Shown: in pieces, positions 39,497 to 47,752 of the stretch | Layout: every line of letters starts with the position of its first letter | How positions within the stretch are numbered: position 1 is the first letter of the stretch | Source of the DNA: Xylocopilactobacillus apicola | GTDB lineage: Bacteria > Bacillota > Bacilli > Lactobacillales > Lactobacillaceae | Direction of reading: 5' to 3' | Length of the DNA: 64,000 bases | NCBI RefSeq assembly: GCF_033095985.1 | Contig: NZ_AP026802.1 | Location: forward strand, 372,001 to 436,000 | Notes under the pieces: model-generated | Databases searched by the model: none | What the model was told of the DNA's origin: nothing | The model's input: the letters and a program-made list of their open reading frames with translations, nothing else | Position numbers and translations under genes: made by a program

Positions 39497-39577
39497 AAAT
39501 GTTACTGGTAATGCAGGCAAGACTTGATTGACCCCTTAATATTTAACTGGGATTAGAGAATCTTTCCTGTTTTTTTA
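39497..39577 (+). promoter_or_regulatory. Ribonucleic antiterminator (RAT) overlapping a terminator
   Basis: Positions 39497-39525 match the LicT/BglG RAT pattern: GTTACTG, a variable loop, CAGGCAAGAC. The 3' part (CAGGCAAGA, 39514-39522) can instead pair with TCTTTCCTG (39561-39569), followed by eight T, to form a terminator. The two folds exclude each other. An antiterminator protein activated by beta-glucoside would allow transcription into the PTS gene. Confidence 0.82.
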
Positions 39578-39634
39578 TTAATTAGGTGCGTAGATATTTG
39601 ATCATTCATAACAACCCAATAAAAGGAGAGAAAA

Positions 39635-41422
39635 TTGAGTTCAAACAAAGAAGTTACCGATCAAATCATGAAATATGTCGGCGGGGTCGAAAATGTTACC
39701 AATCTTTATCATTGTGCAACCCGGCTGCGCTTTAATTTGGTCGACAAAAGTAAATTTGATATTAAGGCGCTAGAAAACATACCCGAGGTATTGAGCGCTG
39801 TAGATTCAGGCGATGAAGCTCAGATTGTGATTGGCGGCAATGTTGGCGCTTATTACCAAGAAATCATGAAGAATTACCAGATTCAAGAGCATGGCGATAA
39901 TAACAACGATTCAAAGGAAACAAATATTTTTAAACGAATGCTAAACGCAATCGTCAGTATTATGTCACCAATTATCGTCGCATTAATTGCAGGCGGGATG
40001 TTTAAAGTCCTTTTGGCAATTTTGGTTCTTTTTGGCTTAAACAAGGAGAGCGTTAATTATCAGATTTTGAATTTTATGGCCGATGCTGCATTTTATTTTC
40101 TGCCATTTATGCTTGCTAGTAGTGCAGCCAAAAGATTCCGGACCAATCAGTACTTGGCAATGATGATTGCTGGGGTGATGCTCCATCCGAGTTTTACAGC
40201 AATGGTCACGGCAAAAAATCCAATTGCCCTCTTTGGCATGCCAATTCGGCTTGTGTCATATGGCAGCAGCGTAATTCCGATTATTTTGGTAGTTTGGTTT
40301 ATGAGTTATGTCGACCGTTTTGCTGAAAAGTATATTCCAAACGTCGTGAAAACGATGCTTAAACCGCTTTTGATCGTTTTAATTACAGCACCGGTTGCAC
40401 TCATTATTATTGGACCGATCGGAAGCTTGTTGGGCGACGGCTTGTTTGAGATCGTCAACTTCCTTAATAAGTACGCACCGTGGCTGATTCCATTGTTAAT
40501 GGGAGCATTTAATCCACTGTTAGTAATGGTTGGAATGCATATTTCGCTGCTCCCTATTGCGACGACACAGTTTGCTAAATATGGATATGAAAATATTTCT
40601 GGCCCGGGATCACTTGCCAGCAATTTAGCCCAAGCTGGAGCAGCATTGGCAATTTCTTTTAAAGAAAAAAATCTTAAAGCACGGGAAGTGGCAATTTCAG
40701 CTACGATAACTGCATTTTCCGGGATCACTGAACCTGCACTTTACGGGATAACTTTAAAGTATAAGCGAGTTTTAGGATGTGTAATGGCAGCTGGTGGGAT
40801 TGCGGGCTTATATGCTGGAATCACTAAAGTTGTTCGTTATGCTTTTGGCGCTCCGGGCGTCTTTACGTTACCGATCTTTATTGGAAAGAATCCTAATAAT
40901 TTCCTTAATGCTTGCATTACGGCAGTTATTGCGGTTGTGCTCTCATTTGTTTTTACTTACTTCTTTGCAGTTATAGAAGAACCTGAACATAATCAAGAGT
41001 TAAAACCAGTTGTAGAAGGTACGATTATTCCATTGTCTGAAGTTAATGATCAAGTTTTTGCCAGTGAGAGCCTCGGCAGTGGGATTGCAATTGAACCAAG
41101 CAGCAGTATAATTACGGCGCCGGTTGCAGCTAAAATCACGATGATTTATCCGACCGGTCATGCGATTGGTCTGACTGATGACAAAGGCCAGGAATTCTTG
41201 ATTCATGTCGGGATTGATACAACTAAACTCAAAGGTAAGGGTTTTAAAACTTTGGTGAAAGAAAATCAACGAGTTGAAGTCGGTGAACCGCTCATTGAAG
41301 TTGATTTTGATTTAATCCGAGAAGAAGGATATGACCCGACGGTCATTCTAATTGCCATCAATACCAAGCATGATCAAATTGTGTTAAATGATCAAAATAA
41401 AGTTAGTTTAATCACTGAATAA
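39635..41422 (+). CDS. Beta-glucoside-family PTS transporter, EIIBCA fusion
   Basis: The 595-residue protein starts with TTG behind AAGGAGAG. Domain order: EIIB with phospho-Cys27 (LYHCATRLRF), EIIC with about ten helices (residues 105-455), and EIIA with its active-site His in FLIHVGIDT near residue 530. It imports and phosphorylates a sugar of the beta-glucoside/sucrose/trehalose group; the RAT in its leader favours beta-glucosides. No phospho-glucosidase follows it; the nearest GH1 genes are 8 kb and 19 kb away. A strong terminator ends the unit. Confidence 0.9.
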   Translation: MSSNKEVTDQIMKYVGGVENVTNLYHCATRLRFNLVDKSKFDIKALENIPEVLSAVDSGDEAQIVIGGNVGAYYQEIMKNYQIQEHGDNNNDSKETNIFKRMLNAIVSIMSPIIVALIAGGMFKVLLAILVLFGLNKESVNYQILNFMADAAFYFLPFMLASSAAKRFRTNQYLAMMIAGVMLHPSFTAMVTAKNPIALFGMPIRLVSYGSSVIPIILVVWFMSYVDRFAEKYIPNVVKTMLKPLLIVLITAPVALIIIGPIGSLLGDGLFEIVNFLNKYAPWLIPLLMGAFNPLLVMVGMHISLLPIATTQFAKYGYENISGPGSLASNLAQAGAALAISFKEKNLKAREVAISATITAFSGITEPALYGITLKYKRVLGCVMAAGGIAGLYAGITKVVRYAFGAPGVFTLPIFIGKNPNNFLNACITAVIAVVLSFVFTYFFAVIEEPEHNQELKPVVEGTIIPLSEVNDQVFASESLGSGIAIEPSSSIITAPVAAKITMIYPTGHAIGLTDDKGQEFLIHVGIDTTKLKGKGFKTLVKENQRVEVGEPLIEVDFDLIREEGYDPTVILIAINTKHDQIVLNDQNKVSLITE

Positions 41423-41424
41423 TT

Positions 41425-41455
41425 GAAAGCCTCGCATCGATGAGGCTTTTTTTTA
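41425..41455 (+). terminator. Terminator of the PTS gene
   Basis: AAAGCCTC and GAGGCTTT form an 8-pair stem with loop GCATCGAT and a T-run. Confidence 0.92.
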
Positions 41456-41506
41456 GGCCTTTAAAGTATAGATGAGAGTTTGACATATTTCTTTTAGTGA
41501 TAAAGT

Positions 41507-41535
41507 TTGCACATTCTTACTTTATTCTGTATACT
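41507..41535 (+). promoter_or_regulatory. Promoter of the small-protein/lipoprotein pair
   Basis: TTGCAC (41507-41512), a 17-base spacer and TATACT (41530-41535). Confidence 0.7.
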
Positions 41536-41595
41536 TTAGAGGTAAGCGTTTTATTTAATTGGTTAAGAAGTCTGAACTTTTGACTGGAGGATGCG

Positions 41596-41871
41596 ATGCA
41601 TTTAATAAATAAGGTTAATAAACTTTTAGAAGAGGGATTTGGGGAAGTAGATTTAATAATTTCTTTCACAGATGGAGAGTCAATCAGCGTAAATGACTTT
41701 AGTGAGTTAAAAAAAGTAGGTGATTGGTTAATTTCATCTGGGTCTAGTTTGAGAGTAGAAACCACTTTATCGCCAGAACGATTGAAGAAATTAATAATTG
41801 AAACTACTAAAATCAGCGAGAATAATATTTCAATTTGCAACGCTGCTGGATTTTACATCCCGTTTGTTTAA
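41596..41871 (+). CDS. Small protein of unknown function
   Basis: The 91-residue protein starts at ATG 41596, with GGAGG in ideal position and a promoter 60 bases upstream. It has no signal peptide or membrane segment. The sequence has alternating helices and strands: MHLINKVNKLLEEGFGEVD, then a strand with DGESISV, a middle region with LISSGSSLRVETT, and a C-terminal NNISICNAAGFYIPFV. I recognise no family. It is 14 bases from a lipoprotein gene and probably in the same transcript. Confidence 0.65.
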   Translation: MHLINKVNKLLEEGFGEVDLIISFTDGESISVNDFSELKKVGDWLISSGSSLRVETTLSPERLKKLIIETTKISENNISICNAAGFYIPFV

Positions 41872-41885
41872 TTAAGGAGAACAAA

Positions 41886-42650
41886 ATGAGAAAATTTAAA
41901 GGAGCATTAACGAGTTTAATGCTATTAGGAGCGCTGACTACGGCAGTTGGATGTTCATCTAAATCGAGTGCCGAAAGTAAGAGTTCTAGTCAGTCTTCAA
42001 GTTCAACTAAGAAGTCTGTCAAAAAGACTTCTTCAAAGAAGAAAAAGGCTGCAGCCAAAAAATCGAGCGAAGTACCCAAGGAAGCGTCTGCAAGTAGCGA
42101 GCCAAGTCAAGTTAATCCTAGTGAAGCTCAAACTACTCAGGCTCAAAGTGCTGCGGTCACACAAGTTGCAACTTCGCAGCCAGCAAGTCAACCAGTCCGT
42201 GCCACGCCCGTAGAAAAAGCTCAACCTCAAAAATCCAGTGCGCTATGGAGCGACGAGAAAAATCAGCGCCTATCTGCGTTTATGAAGAAATGGCAAGCTG
42301 AAATGGGTCAAACTTATGTGGCGACTTACGACGGACAGGAAGTTAATCACTATGGATTCATCTTTCCAGCCGATATTAACAATCAAAACCTGCGGGAAAG
42401 AGTAACGTTGAATGGTCAACCGATTAATTTGACTTGGTCGAATAACGGAAACAATGGATCTGAGTATCAAGTGGTTGCAGCAGCGATTAGACAGCCAGTG
42501 AGTATGCACATGATTACTTACTTGTTTACGCTTCATAATGGCAAGCCAGCGGTGTATTATACTCCAACAACAAATGGAGGAATCTTGCGTCTTTTTGACA
42601 CAGAAAATGCAGTACTCCAAAATGGTTTCGCAAATATTATCAACAGTTAA
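41886..42650 (+). CDS. Lipoprotein with C-terminal DUF4767-like domain
   Basis: ATG 41886, behind AAGGAG, gives 254 residues; an in-frame upstream extension lacks a site. The signal peptide ends in a lipobox-like TTAVGC with Cys20-21. A low-complexity Ser/Lys/Ala/Gln linker covers residues 22-115, and is the probable wall-spanning spacer. The folded part (WSDEKNQRLSAFMKKWQAEM, GQTYVATYDG, then YYTPTTNGG) looks like the DUF4767 domain of lactobacillus lipoproteins, whose function is unknown. Confidence 0.82.
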   Translation: MRKFKGALTSLMLLGALTTAVGCSSKSSAESKSSSQSSSSTKKSVKKTSSKKKKAAAKKSSEVPKEASASSEPSQVNPSEAQTTQAQSAAVTQVATSQPASQPVRATPVEKAQPQKSSALWSDEKNQRLSAFMKKWQAEMGQTYVATYDGQEVNHYGFIFPADINNQNLRERVTLNGQPINLTWSNNGNNGSEYQVVAAAIRQPVSMHMITYLFTLHNGKPAVYYTPTTNGGILRLFDTENAVLQNGFANIINS

Positions 42651-42682
42651 TACTTGTTTTTGGATAAATATTCAAAAAAGCG

Positions 42683-42711
42683 TTGACATTAAGTGCTTTT
42701 TATATTAAACT
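42683..42711 (+). promoter_or_regulatory. Promoter of the leader-peptide transcript
   Basis: Perfect -35 TTGACA (42683-42688), a 17-base spacer and TAAACT (42706-42711). It is embedded in an imperfect AAAAAGC...GCTTTTT inverted repeat that may weakly terminate the lipoprotein transcript. Confidence 0.75.
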
Positions 42712-42745
42712 ACTAAACATTCAATAAAGTCAGGAGCAAAATTTG

Positions 42746-42805
42746 ATGTTTACTAATGAGCCAAGACAATTGAATAGTTATTTGTACTTTCGTTTCTTGG
42801 GGTAG
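42746..42805 (+). CDS. 19-residue leader peptide (Tyr/Phe/Leu-rich)
   Basis: The ORF reads MFTNEPRQLNSYLYFRFLG and stops with TAG. AGGAG (42732-42736) is nine bases upstream, and a near-consensus promoter lies 35 bases before the start. Codons 12-18 are Tyr, Leu, Tyr, Phe, Arg, Phe, Leu, the type of clustering seen in attenuator leaders. Codons 14-17 overlap the left arm of a 10-pair stem, so ribosome position would change the folding of the RNA behind it. Not in a known named family to my knowledge. Confidence 0.72.
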   Translation: MFTNEPRQLNSYLYFRFLG

Positions 42806-42985
42806 TGTTTGTACTTATCGATTAGGTAGGTGCAAGCACGCCGATGAGTGTTTGACACCTGTAGGAACGAAAGCTTATTTAAATGAGCAATTTAGCCTGA
42901 CAGGTCCCAGAATTAGAATCTGTTTGGTCACAAGAAAGAATTTAGAAGTAGCCTAACAGATCAAAAACCTGTTAGGCTTTTTAAA
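42787..42985 (+). promoter_or_regulatory. Leader-peptide attenuator with mutually exclusive hairpins
   Basis: Stem A: CTTTCGTTTC (42787-42796) with GGAACGAAAG (42864-42873), ten pairs with one G-U, enclosing a nine-pair stem TACTTATCG/CGATGAGTG. Stem B: CCTGACAG (42896-42903) with CTGTTTGG (42920-42927). Stem C (antiterminator): ATCTGTTTGG (42918-42927) with CCTAACAGAT (42952-42961), nine of ten pairs. Stem D (terminator): AGCCTAACAG (42950-42959) with CTGTTAGGCT (42969-42978), ten perfect pairs plus T-run. B excludes C, and C excludes D. The gene at 43004 lies directly behind. Confidence 0.78.
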
Positions 42986-43003
42986 TTAGAAAAGGAGAGA
43001 TGC

Positions 43004-43993
43004 ATGAAGTTTATTTTGTTTAGTGTTCGTGATGATGAAGTACCAGCGATTAAGGCTTGGGAAAAACGTCATCCGGGTTCCCAAGTTGATATTAACGAAG
43101 GGGAACTTAACATGGAGACAATCGATCAGATCAAAGGATACGATGGAGTTGTCATCCAGCAGCGTGGTGTAATTGAAAGTGGCGTTTATCCCAAGCTCAA
43201 GGAGATGGGATTTAAACAGTTGACCACTCGAACAGCGGGCTTTGATAATTTTGATTTGAAGGCTGCGAAAGAGAATGGTTTGAAAGTCACTAACGTGCCA
43301 GCTTACTCGCCTCGTTCAGTAGCAGAACTCGCTTTGACCCACACAATGCGCTTAATTCGGCAATTGCAGCAATTTGACGCCCGGATGGCTGAACAAGATT
43401 TTCGCTGGGCGGGCTTGCCGTCAACGGAAATTCATTCATTGACTGTTGGTATTATTGGTGCAGGACGGATTGGCGCGACTAGTGCTCAAATGTTTAATGC
43501 TTTGGGTGCAAAAGTAATTGCTTACGATGTTAAACCTAACCATAAGTTGGATGATATTTTGACTTTTAAATCCAAAGAGGAAGTTTTGCGGGAATCTGAC
43601 GTGATTTGCTTGCACGTTGATTTGAATGAAACTTCGAAGAATTTGATTGATGCTGAAGCGTTAAGCATGATGAAACCAACGGCTTATATTGTCAACGAAT
43701 GCCGCGGACCGGTTATTGATACAGATGCACTTATTAGCGCTTTAGAAAATAAACAAATTGCTGGAGCAGCTCTTGATACGCTGACCGGTGAAGAAAACTT
43801 CTTCAATTTTGACTTGCGAGGCAAAGAATTGCCAAGCGAGCAGCTTAAGAAATTGCGCAGCATGGTCAATGTTATTTTGACGCCGCACATTGGTTTTTAT
43901 ACTAATATTGCGGTTCAAAATATGGTGGACATCTCGCTCGATGATGCTTTGAGCATCATCGAAGGCAAAGGGAGCGAACATATCGTTAATTGA
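43004..43993 (+). CDS. D-2-hydroxyacid dehydrogenase (D-hydroxyisocaproate/D-lactate family)
   Basis: The 329-residue NAD enzyme has the Rossmann motif GAGRIG near residue 152, catalytic Arg in VNECRGPVID, catalytic Glu region near TGEEN, and catalytic His in TPHIGFYT near residue 296. It is a distant paralogue of the protein at 11684-12682. Members of this group reduce pyruvate, phenylpyruvate or ketoisocaproate; the aromatic and leucine codons in the upstream leader favour the amino-acid-derived 2-keto acids, an inference. Own RBS AAAGGAGAG; behind the attenuator terminator. Confidence 0.88.
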   Translation: MKFILFSVRDDEVPAIKAWEKRHPGSQVDINEGELNMETIDQIKGYDGVVIQQRGVIESGVYPKLKEMGFKQLTTRTAGFDNFDLKAAKENGLKVTNVPAYSPRSVAELALTHTMRLIRQLQQFDARMAEQDFRWAGLPSTEIHSLTVGIIGAGRIGATSAQMFNALGAKVIAYDVKPNHKLDDILTFKSKEEVLRESDVICLHVDLNETSKNLIDAEALSMMKPTAYIVNECRGPVIDTDALISALENKQIAGAALDTLTGEENFFNFDLRGKELPSEQLKKLRSMVNVILTPHIGFYTNIAVQNMVDISLDDALSIIEGKGSEHIVN

Positions 43994-44095
43994 TTTTCAT
44001 TAGGGGAAAATTATCATTATCGGGGATTCATGTCTGATTAGCTTAGAGAAACGAAAAATTCAAAGCTTAACTTTAAGGAGTTGAGCTACAAACTG

Positions 44096-44127
44096 AAAGT
44101 CGTGCCTGAAAAAGTGCGGCTTTTTAA
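44096..44127 (+). terminator. Terminator of the dehydrogenase gene
   Basis: AAAGTCGTGC and GTGCGGCTTT pair over ten positions (with G-U pairs), followed by TTTTT. Confidence 0.75.
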
Positions 44128-44145
44128 ATGGAGGGTTGAAAACAA

Positions 44146-44775
44146 TTGGTCAAACATCACCTTTATCAAATGCGCGCTGAACTGTTGGGATTTGAGCCAA
44201 AAATCTGGCGCACTTTTACCATTAACGGTGAAAAAACGCTCGCTCAACTCGGATATACTTTAATTGCAATGTTTAAAATGAAGAGCTCCCACTTGTTTGA
44301 ATTTATGCAGGAAATCGAAGATGCCAAGGCGGGTAAAACGAAATTAAGATATACTTTACAAGAAGATGAGTATCCTGATTTGATGGACGATATCTGCTTG
44401 GATGTGTTCACCTGGAAACTCCATAATTGTCTTGATGAAAAGCGCGACCACCTCTTATTTCGCTATGATTTGGGTTGCGATTGGGAAATATTAGTAACTG
44501 TTGAAGAAGCATCCTACGAAGAAATGTCAATCAGAGGATTGCCACGGTTGAAGGATGGTGCGGGCTATGGCATCATTGAAGATATTGGCGGAGTTGGTGG
44601 ATTGGCTGAATATTATCAGGTGTATCAAAATGGGCCCGCTGAAGAACGTGAGTCTTATCGGCGGTGGTTGGGAGAACTACCTGATTTGAATTATTTCTAT
44701 TTTGCGGAGTGTGATATTTTTTTGTCCGACCAAATCCGGGTTAGCAAACAGGCCTATGAAGAGGGCTTTCTTTAA
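44146..44775 (+). CDS. pRiA4b ORF-3-like (IS1096 TnpR-like) domain protein, copy 1
   Basis: The 209-residue protein starts with TTG 11 bases after GGAGG. The family opening is clear: YQMRAELLGFEPKIWRTFTI, then LAQLGYTLIAMFKM and SHLFEF. A central FRYDLGCDWEILVTVE and the GAGYGIIEDIGGVGGLAE block follow. The domain is named after a plasmid pRiA4b ORF and a passenger protein of IS1096, but no enzymatic role is established. A second copy lies at 47028-47648. Acidic overall. Confidence 0.83.
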   Translation: MVKHHLYQMRAELLGFEPKIWRTFTINGEKTLAQLGYTLIAMFKMKSSHLFEFMQEIEDAKAGKTKLRYTLQEDEYPDLMDDICLDVFTWKLHNCLDEKRDHLLFRYDLGCDWEILVTVEEASYEEMSIRGLPRLKDGAGYGIIEDIGGVGGLAEYYQVYQNGPAEERESYRRWLGELPDLNYFYFAECDIFLSDQIRVSKQAYEEGFL

Positions 44776-44821
44776 CATCCCTTTGACAAAAACAAATTGG
44801 CGTGTTAGATTAAGAAAAAAA

Positions 44822-45090
44822 TCTAGATCAATAAAGCGGTGATGAAGACGAGTACTCACGAAAATAAGTTTAGCGAGTTGAGGATGGTGGAAGCTCAATC
44901 AAAGTTTCGTGAGGAAGAACCCTTCGGAGTTTCTAACTGAAAAATGTGTTTAGTAGGCTTAGACGTAACCAAGACGTTACCTGGTAAGAGGATTTGTCCT
45001 CTTAATGAGAGGTTTATTTACTAAACAAATTAGGTGGTACCGCGAAAACAGCTTTTCGTCCTATGAATTAGGATGAAAGGCTTTTTATTT
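44822..45090 (+). promoter_or_regulatory. T-box riboswitch controlling asnS
   Basis: The leader has the T-box core GGTGGTACCGCG at 45033-45044, followed by a terminator hairpin (GCTTTTCGTCCTA / TTAGGATGAAAGG and T-run). A probable Asn specifier AAC lies at 44935-44937 in TTCTAACTGAAA; another AAC is at 44918-44920. Uncharged tRNA-Asn should stabilise the antiterminator and allow asnS transcription. Confidence 0.9.
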
Positions 45091-45110
45091 ATCTAAATAA
45101 GGAGTGGAAG

Positions 45111-46499
45111 ATGGAACAAGTAGTGATTAAAGATTTATATGAAAAGAAAGAACATGGTGAGGAGACTGTCACTGTAACGGGCTGGCTCAAGACGATCAGA
45201 AGTACGAAACGGTTAAGTTTTATTGAAATGAACGACGGATCGTGTTTACAAAATGTGCAGGTGATTGCTGAAGCTGATCTTGAAAATTACGAAGAAATCT
45301 CCAAGTTAACGATCAGCACAACAATTCAAGTTACAGGAACTGTCGTTGATACGCCAAAAGCTCAGCAGCCGTTTGAAATTCATGCCAGCGCCGTTAAAGT
45401 TGTTGGTCAATCTGACGAAGACTATCCGTTGCAGAAAAAACAGCATTCTTATGAATATTTGAGAACGATTGCTCATTTGCGACCAAGAACTAAGACTTTT
45501 TACGCAGTTTTCAAAATCCGTTCTTTAGTTGCTTTTGCAGTTCATCAATACTTGCAAGAACATGGATTTGTTTACGTTAACACGCCAATTATCACGAGTA
45601 GCGACGCCGAAGGTGCGGGCGAAATGTTCCAAGTGACCACATTAGATCTCGATAACGTACCTAAAGATGATCAGGGAAAAGTCGACGAGAGCAAGGACTT
45701 CTTCAAGAAAGAAACCAATCTGACGGTTAGTGGTCAATTAACGGGCGAAGCATTTGCGCTCGCATTACGCAATATTTATACTTTTGGTCCAACTTTTCGG
45801 GCGGAAGATTCGCATACGACTCGCCACGCTGCTGAGTTTTGGATGATCGAGCCGGAGATGGCTTTTGCGGATCTACATGATGTAATTGAAGTGATTGAAG
45901 GATTGTTACAGTCGGTCATTAAATATGTTTTGAAAAATGCACCAGATGAAATTCAATTTCTAAATGATCACGTGGATTCAGAACTAATCAACCGCCTTGA
46001 GGCGACAGCGAATAATAAATTCGAAAAAATTACTTATACGCAAGCGGTCGATTATTTGTTGGAATCAAAAGAATCGTTTAAGTATCCAGTGAAGTGGGGC
46101 ATTGATTTTCAAACAGAACATGAACGCTATTTATGTGAAAAAGTGTTCCAGAAGCCAGTTTTTGTGACGGATTATCCAAAAGAAATCAAAGCATTTTATA
46201 TGCGCAATAACGATGACGGCAAGACGGTTGCAGCAGTTGATCTCTTGGTTCCCGGCATTGGTGAGTTATTGGGCGGAAGCCAGCGTGAAGAGCGAGTAGC
46301 CCAATTAGAACAAAAAATTGCCGATTTTAATTTAGATCCTGAATCTTACAAGTGGTATCTGGAATTAAGAAAATATGGCGAAACGGAGCATTCTGGGTTC
46401 GGAATTGGGTTTGAGCGGTTGTTGATGTTTGTCACCGGGATGGAAAATATCCGGGACGTGATTCCTTTCCCTCGGACGCCAGGTAATGCCGAATTCTAA
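45111..46499 (+). CDS. asnS: Asparaginyl-tRNA synthetase
   Basis: The 462-residue class II synthetase has an N-terminal OB-fold ([25 protein letters not shown]) and a catalytic domain with [21 protein letters not shown] (motif 2). Motif 3 is [11 protein letters not shown], near residue 435, and the protein ends in [17 protein letters not shown], typical of AsnRS rather than AspRS. It charges tRNA-Asn with asparagine. Controlled by the T-box before it. RBS AAGGAGTGGAAG. Confidence 0.95.
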   Translation: MEQVVIKDLYEKKEHGEETVTVTGWLKTIRSTKRLSFIEMNDGSCLQNVQVIAEADLENYEEISKLTISTTIQVTGTVVDTPKAQQPFEIHASAVKVVGQSDEDYPLQKKQHSYEYLRTIAHLRPRTKTFYAVFKIRSLVAFAVHQYLQEHGFVYVNTPIITSSDAEGAGEMFQVTTLDLDNVPKDDQGKVDESKDFFKKETNLTVSGQLTGEAFALALRNIYTFGPTFRAEDSHTTRHAAEFWMIEPEMAFADLHDVIEVIEGLLQSVIKYVLKNAPDEIQFLNDHVDSELINRLEATANNKFEKITYTQAVDYLLESKESFKYPVKWGIDFQTEHERYLCEKVFQKPVFVTDYPKEIKAFYMRNNDDGKTVAAVDLLVPGIGELLGGSQREERVAQLEQKIADFNLDPESYKWYLELRKYGETEHSGFGIGFERLLMFVTGMENIRDVIPFPRTPGNAEF

Positions 46500-46504
46500 A
46501 TTAT

Positions 46505-46532
46505 TGAAAGTCCTCATGTGAGGGCTTTTTTT
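46505..46532 (+). terminator. Terminator of asnS
   Basis: AAAGTCCTC and GAGGGCTTT pair over nine positions with loop ATGT and a T-run. Confidence 0.9.
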
Positions 46533-46539
46533 AGTATTA

Positions 46540-47027
46540 TCACAAGTTTAAAATTTATTTGCGGGTTGCATGCTATTTAACAATAACGCTACGGTAACAG
46601 CTTAAAAGTAGTTGAGCAACTTTATTTCAAAATCACCTGAAGGGGGTTGCTTATGAGCATAAAAGATCGTTTTGATAGCGCTTCGATAATTTTGATGCGC
46701 TAGGGGGATAAATTCCTGTAAGTTTCTGACCTGAAAATAGCTTGATCAACTGCCAATTACCAATAAATATAAATGAACCAATCGCACCTTGCTATTTTGC
46801 GGCATTAGCACTTAAAGCTTAATATAGATTCACACCAGTAATTATGTTATCATTAGTATAATATATAGCAGAGATTAAAAGTTCTTTTTTCGTAATGAAA
46901 AAGTTATCTAAATGGCACATGCTACGTATATTGGTTATCTTGACGGTCCTCTTGTTCAGAAAAAACATTTTGAAGGCGTCAACTTTGATTAGAGTGGCGT
47001 GCTTGCAATTTAACAAGGAGATATTAA
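46540..47027. other. Gene-poor stretch between asnS and the second pRiA4b-ORF3-like gene
   Basis: The stretch has no convincing gene. Two tiny ORFs are visible: 46653-46703 (16 residues, MSIKDRFDSASIILMR, behind AAGGGGG) and 46912-46992 (26 residues, without a ribosome site). The first becomes FDNFDALGG after a one-base shift, so it may be the remnant of a gene. A TATAAT-like -10 (TATAAT at about 46858-46863) could serve the downstream gene. Confidence 0.45.
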
Positions 47028-47648
47028 ATGGCCAATCATTATGTTTACCGGTTTAATTCTAAGCTGGTGGGTTGTAAACCTAAAATATGGCGAAATTTTA
47101 GAGTTGATGGCGACAAGCCATTAGATCAATTAGCATATGTAATTATGGCATTGTATGAAATGGATGAAGGCCATTTGTTCAATTTTGAAGATCGGACTGA
47201 TGGTGAATTAATTAGTTATGAGATGTCTCCAGGAACGCGCGTTGATTTGTGCTCAGATGCTACGAGGTACAGTGTATTTGATCGAAAGATTCGCTCAGTC
47301 ATTAATGAAGATAACCCTCAATTGATGTTTGTTTATGATTTTGGTTGCAATTGGGAAGTTTTAATAGAATTGCAACATTGTGAAATAGTTGATGATTTAA
47401 CTCAAGAAATGCCACAAGTTGAAGAAGGTGAGGGATATGGAATCATCGAAGATTTGCAGGGAGTTGAGGGTTTAATGAGGTTCAAACAAATGTTAGAGAG
47501 TGCAGACAGTAATGATTATCAGTATTACTGTGATTGGTTTGAAGGACAATTGCCTGATCTTTCGAATTTTGATTTGGCAAAGTGCAACTCTAATTTGCAT
47601 GATAAGATAACGAAGTTAGAAAATCATTATCGGATCGGAGATTACTAA
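47028..47648 (+). CDS. pRiA4b ORF-3-like (IS1096 TnpR-like) domain protein, copy 2
   Basis: The 206-residue protein is a paralogue of the gene at 44146: YRFNSKLVGCKPKIWRNF, then LDQLAYVIMALYEM, FVYDFGCNWEVLIEL and GEGYGIIEDLQGVEGL occur in the same order and spacing. ATG 47028 follows AAGGAG. Both end with PDL...F-x-x-x-C, a shared tail. Function unknown; the two copies flank asnS. Followed by a strong terminator. Confidence 0.83.
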   Translation: MANHYVYRFNSKLVGCKPKIWRNFRVDGDKPLDQLAYVIMALYEMDEGHLFNFEDRTDGELISYEMSPGTRVDLCSDATRYSVFDRKIRSVINEDNPQLMFVYDFGCNWEVLIELQHCEIVDDLTQEMPQVEEGEGYGIIEDLQGVEGLMRFKQMLESADSNDYQYYCDWFEGQLPDLSNFDLAKCNSNLHDKITKLENHYRIGDY

Positions 47649-47723
47649 GTAAAAAGTTTACAGTTTTCTATTTAAAAAAATCTGCAAAAACGGTTTGGGA
47701 TTGCAAATTGATTTTCTAGGAAA

Positions 47724-47752
47724 TAAAAAAAGACCATAAGGTCTTTTTTTAA
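47724..47752 (+). terminator. Bidirectional terminator
   Basis: AAAAAAAGACC and GGTCTTTTTTT surround ATAA, between the convergent pRiA4b-like and rpiR genes. Confidence 0.88.

Noticed and set aside
42651-43003. 6S RNA or T-box in the leader before the dehydrogenase
   Set aside because: No GGTGGTACCGCG core, and an ORF with SD plus terminator fits an attenuator better.
46912-46992. 26-codon ORF as a gene
   Set aside because: No ribosome site or promoter and no recognisable sequence; kept only as a remark in the gap entry.
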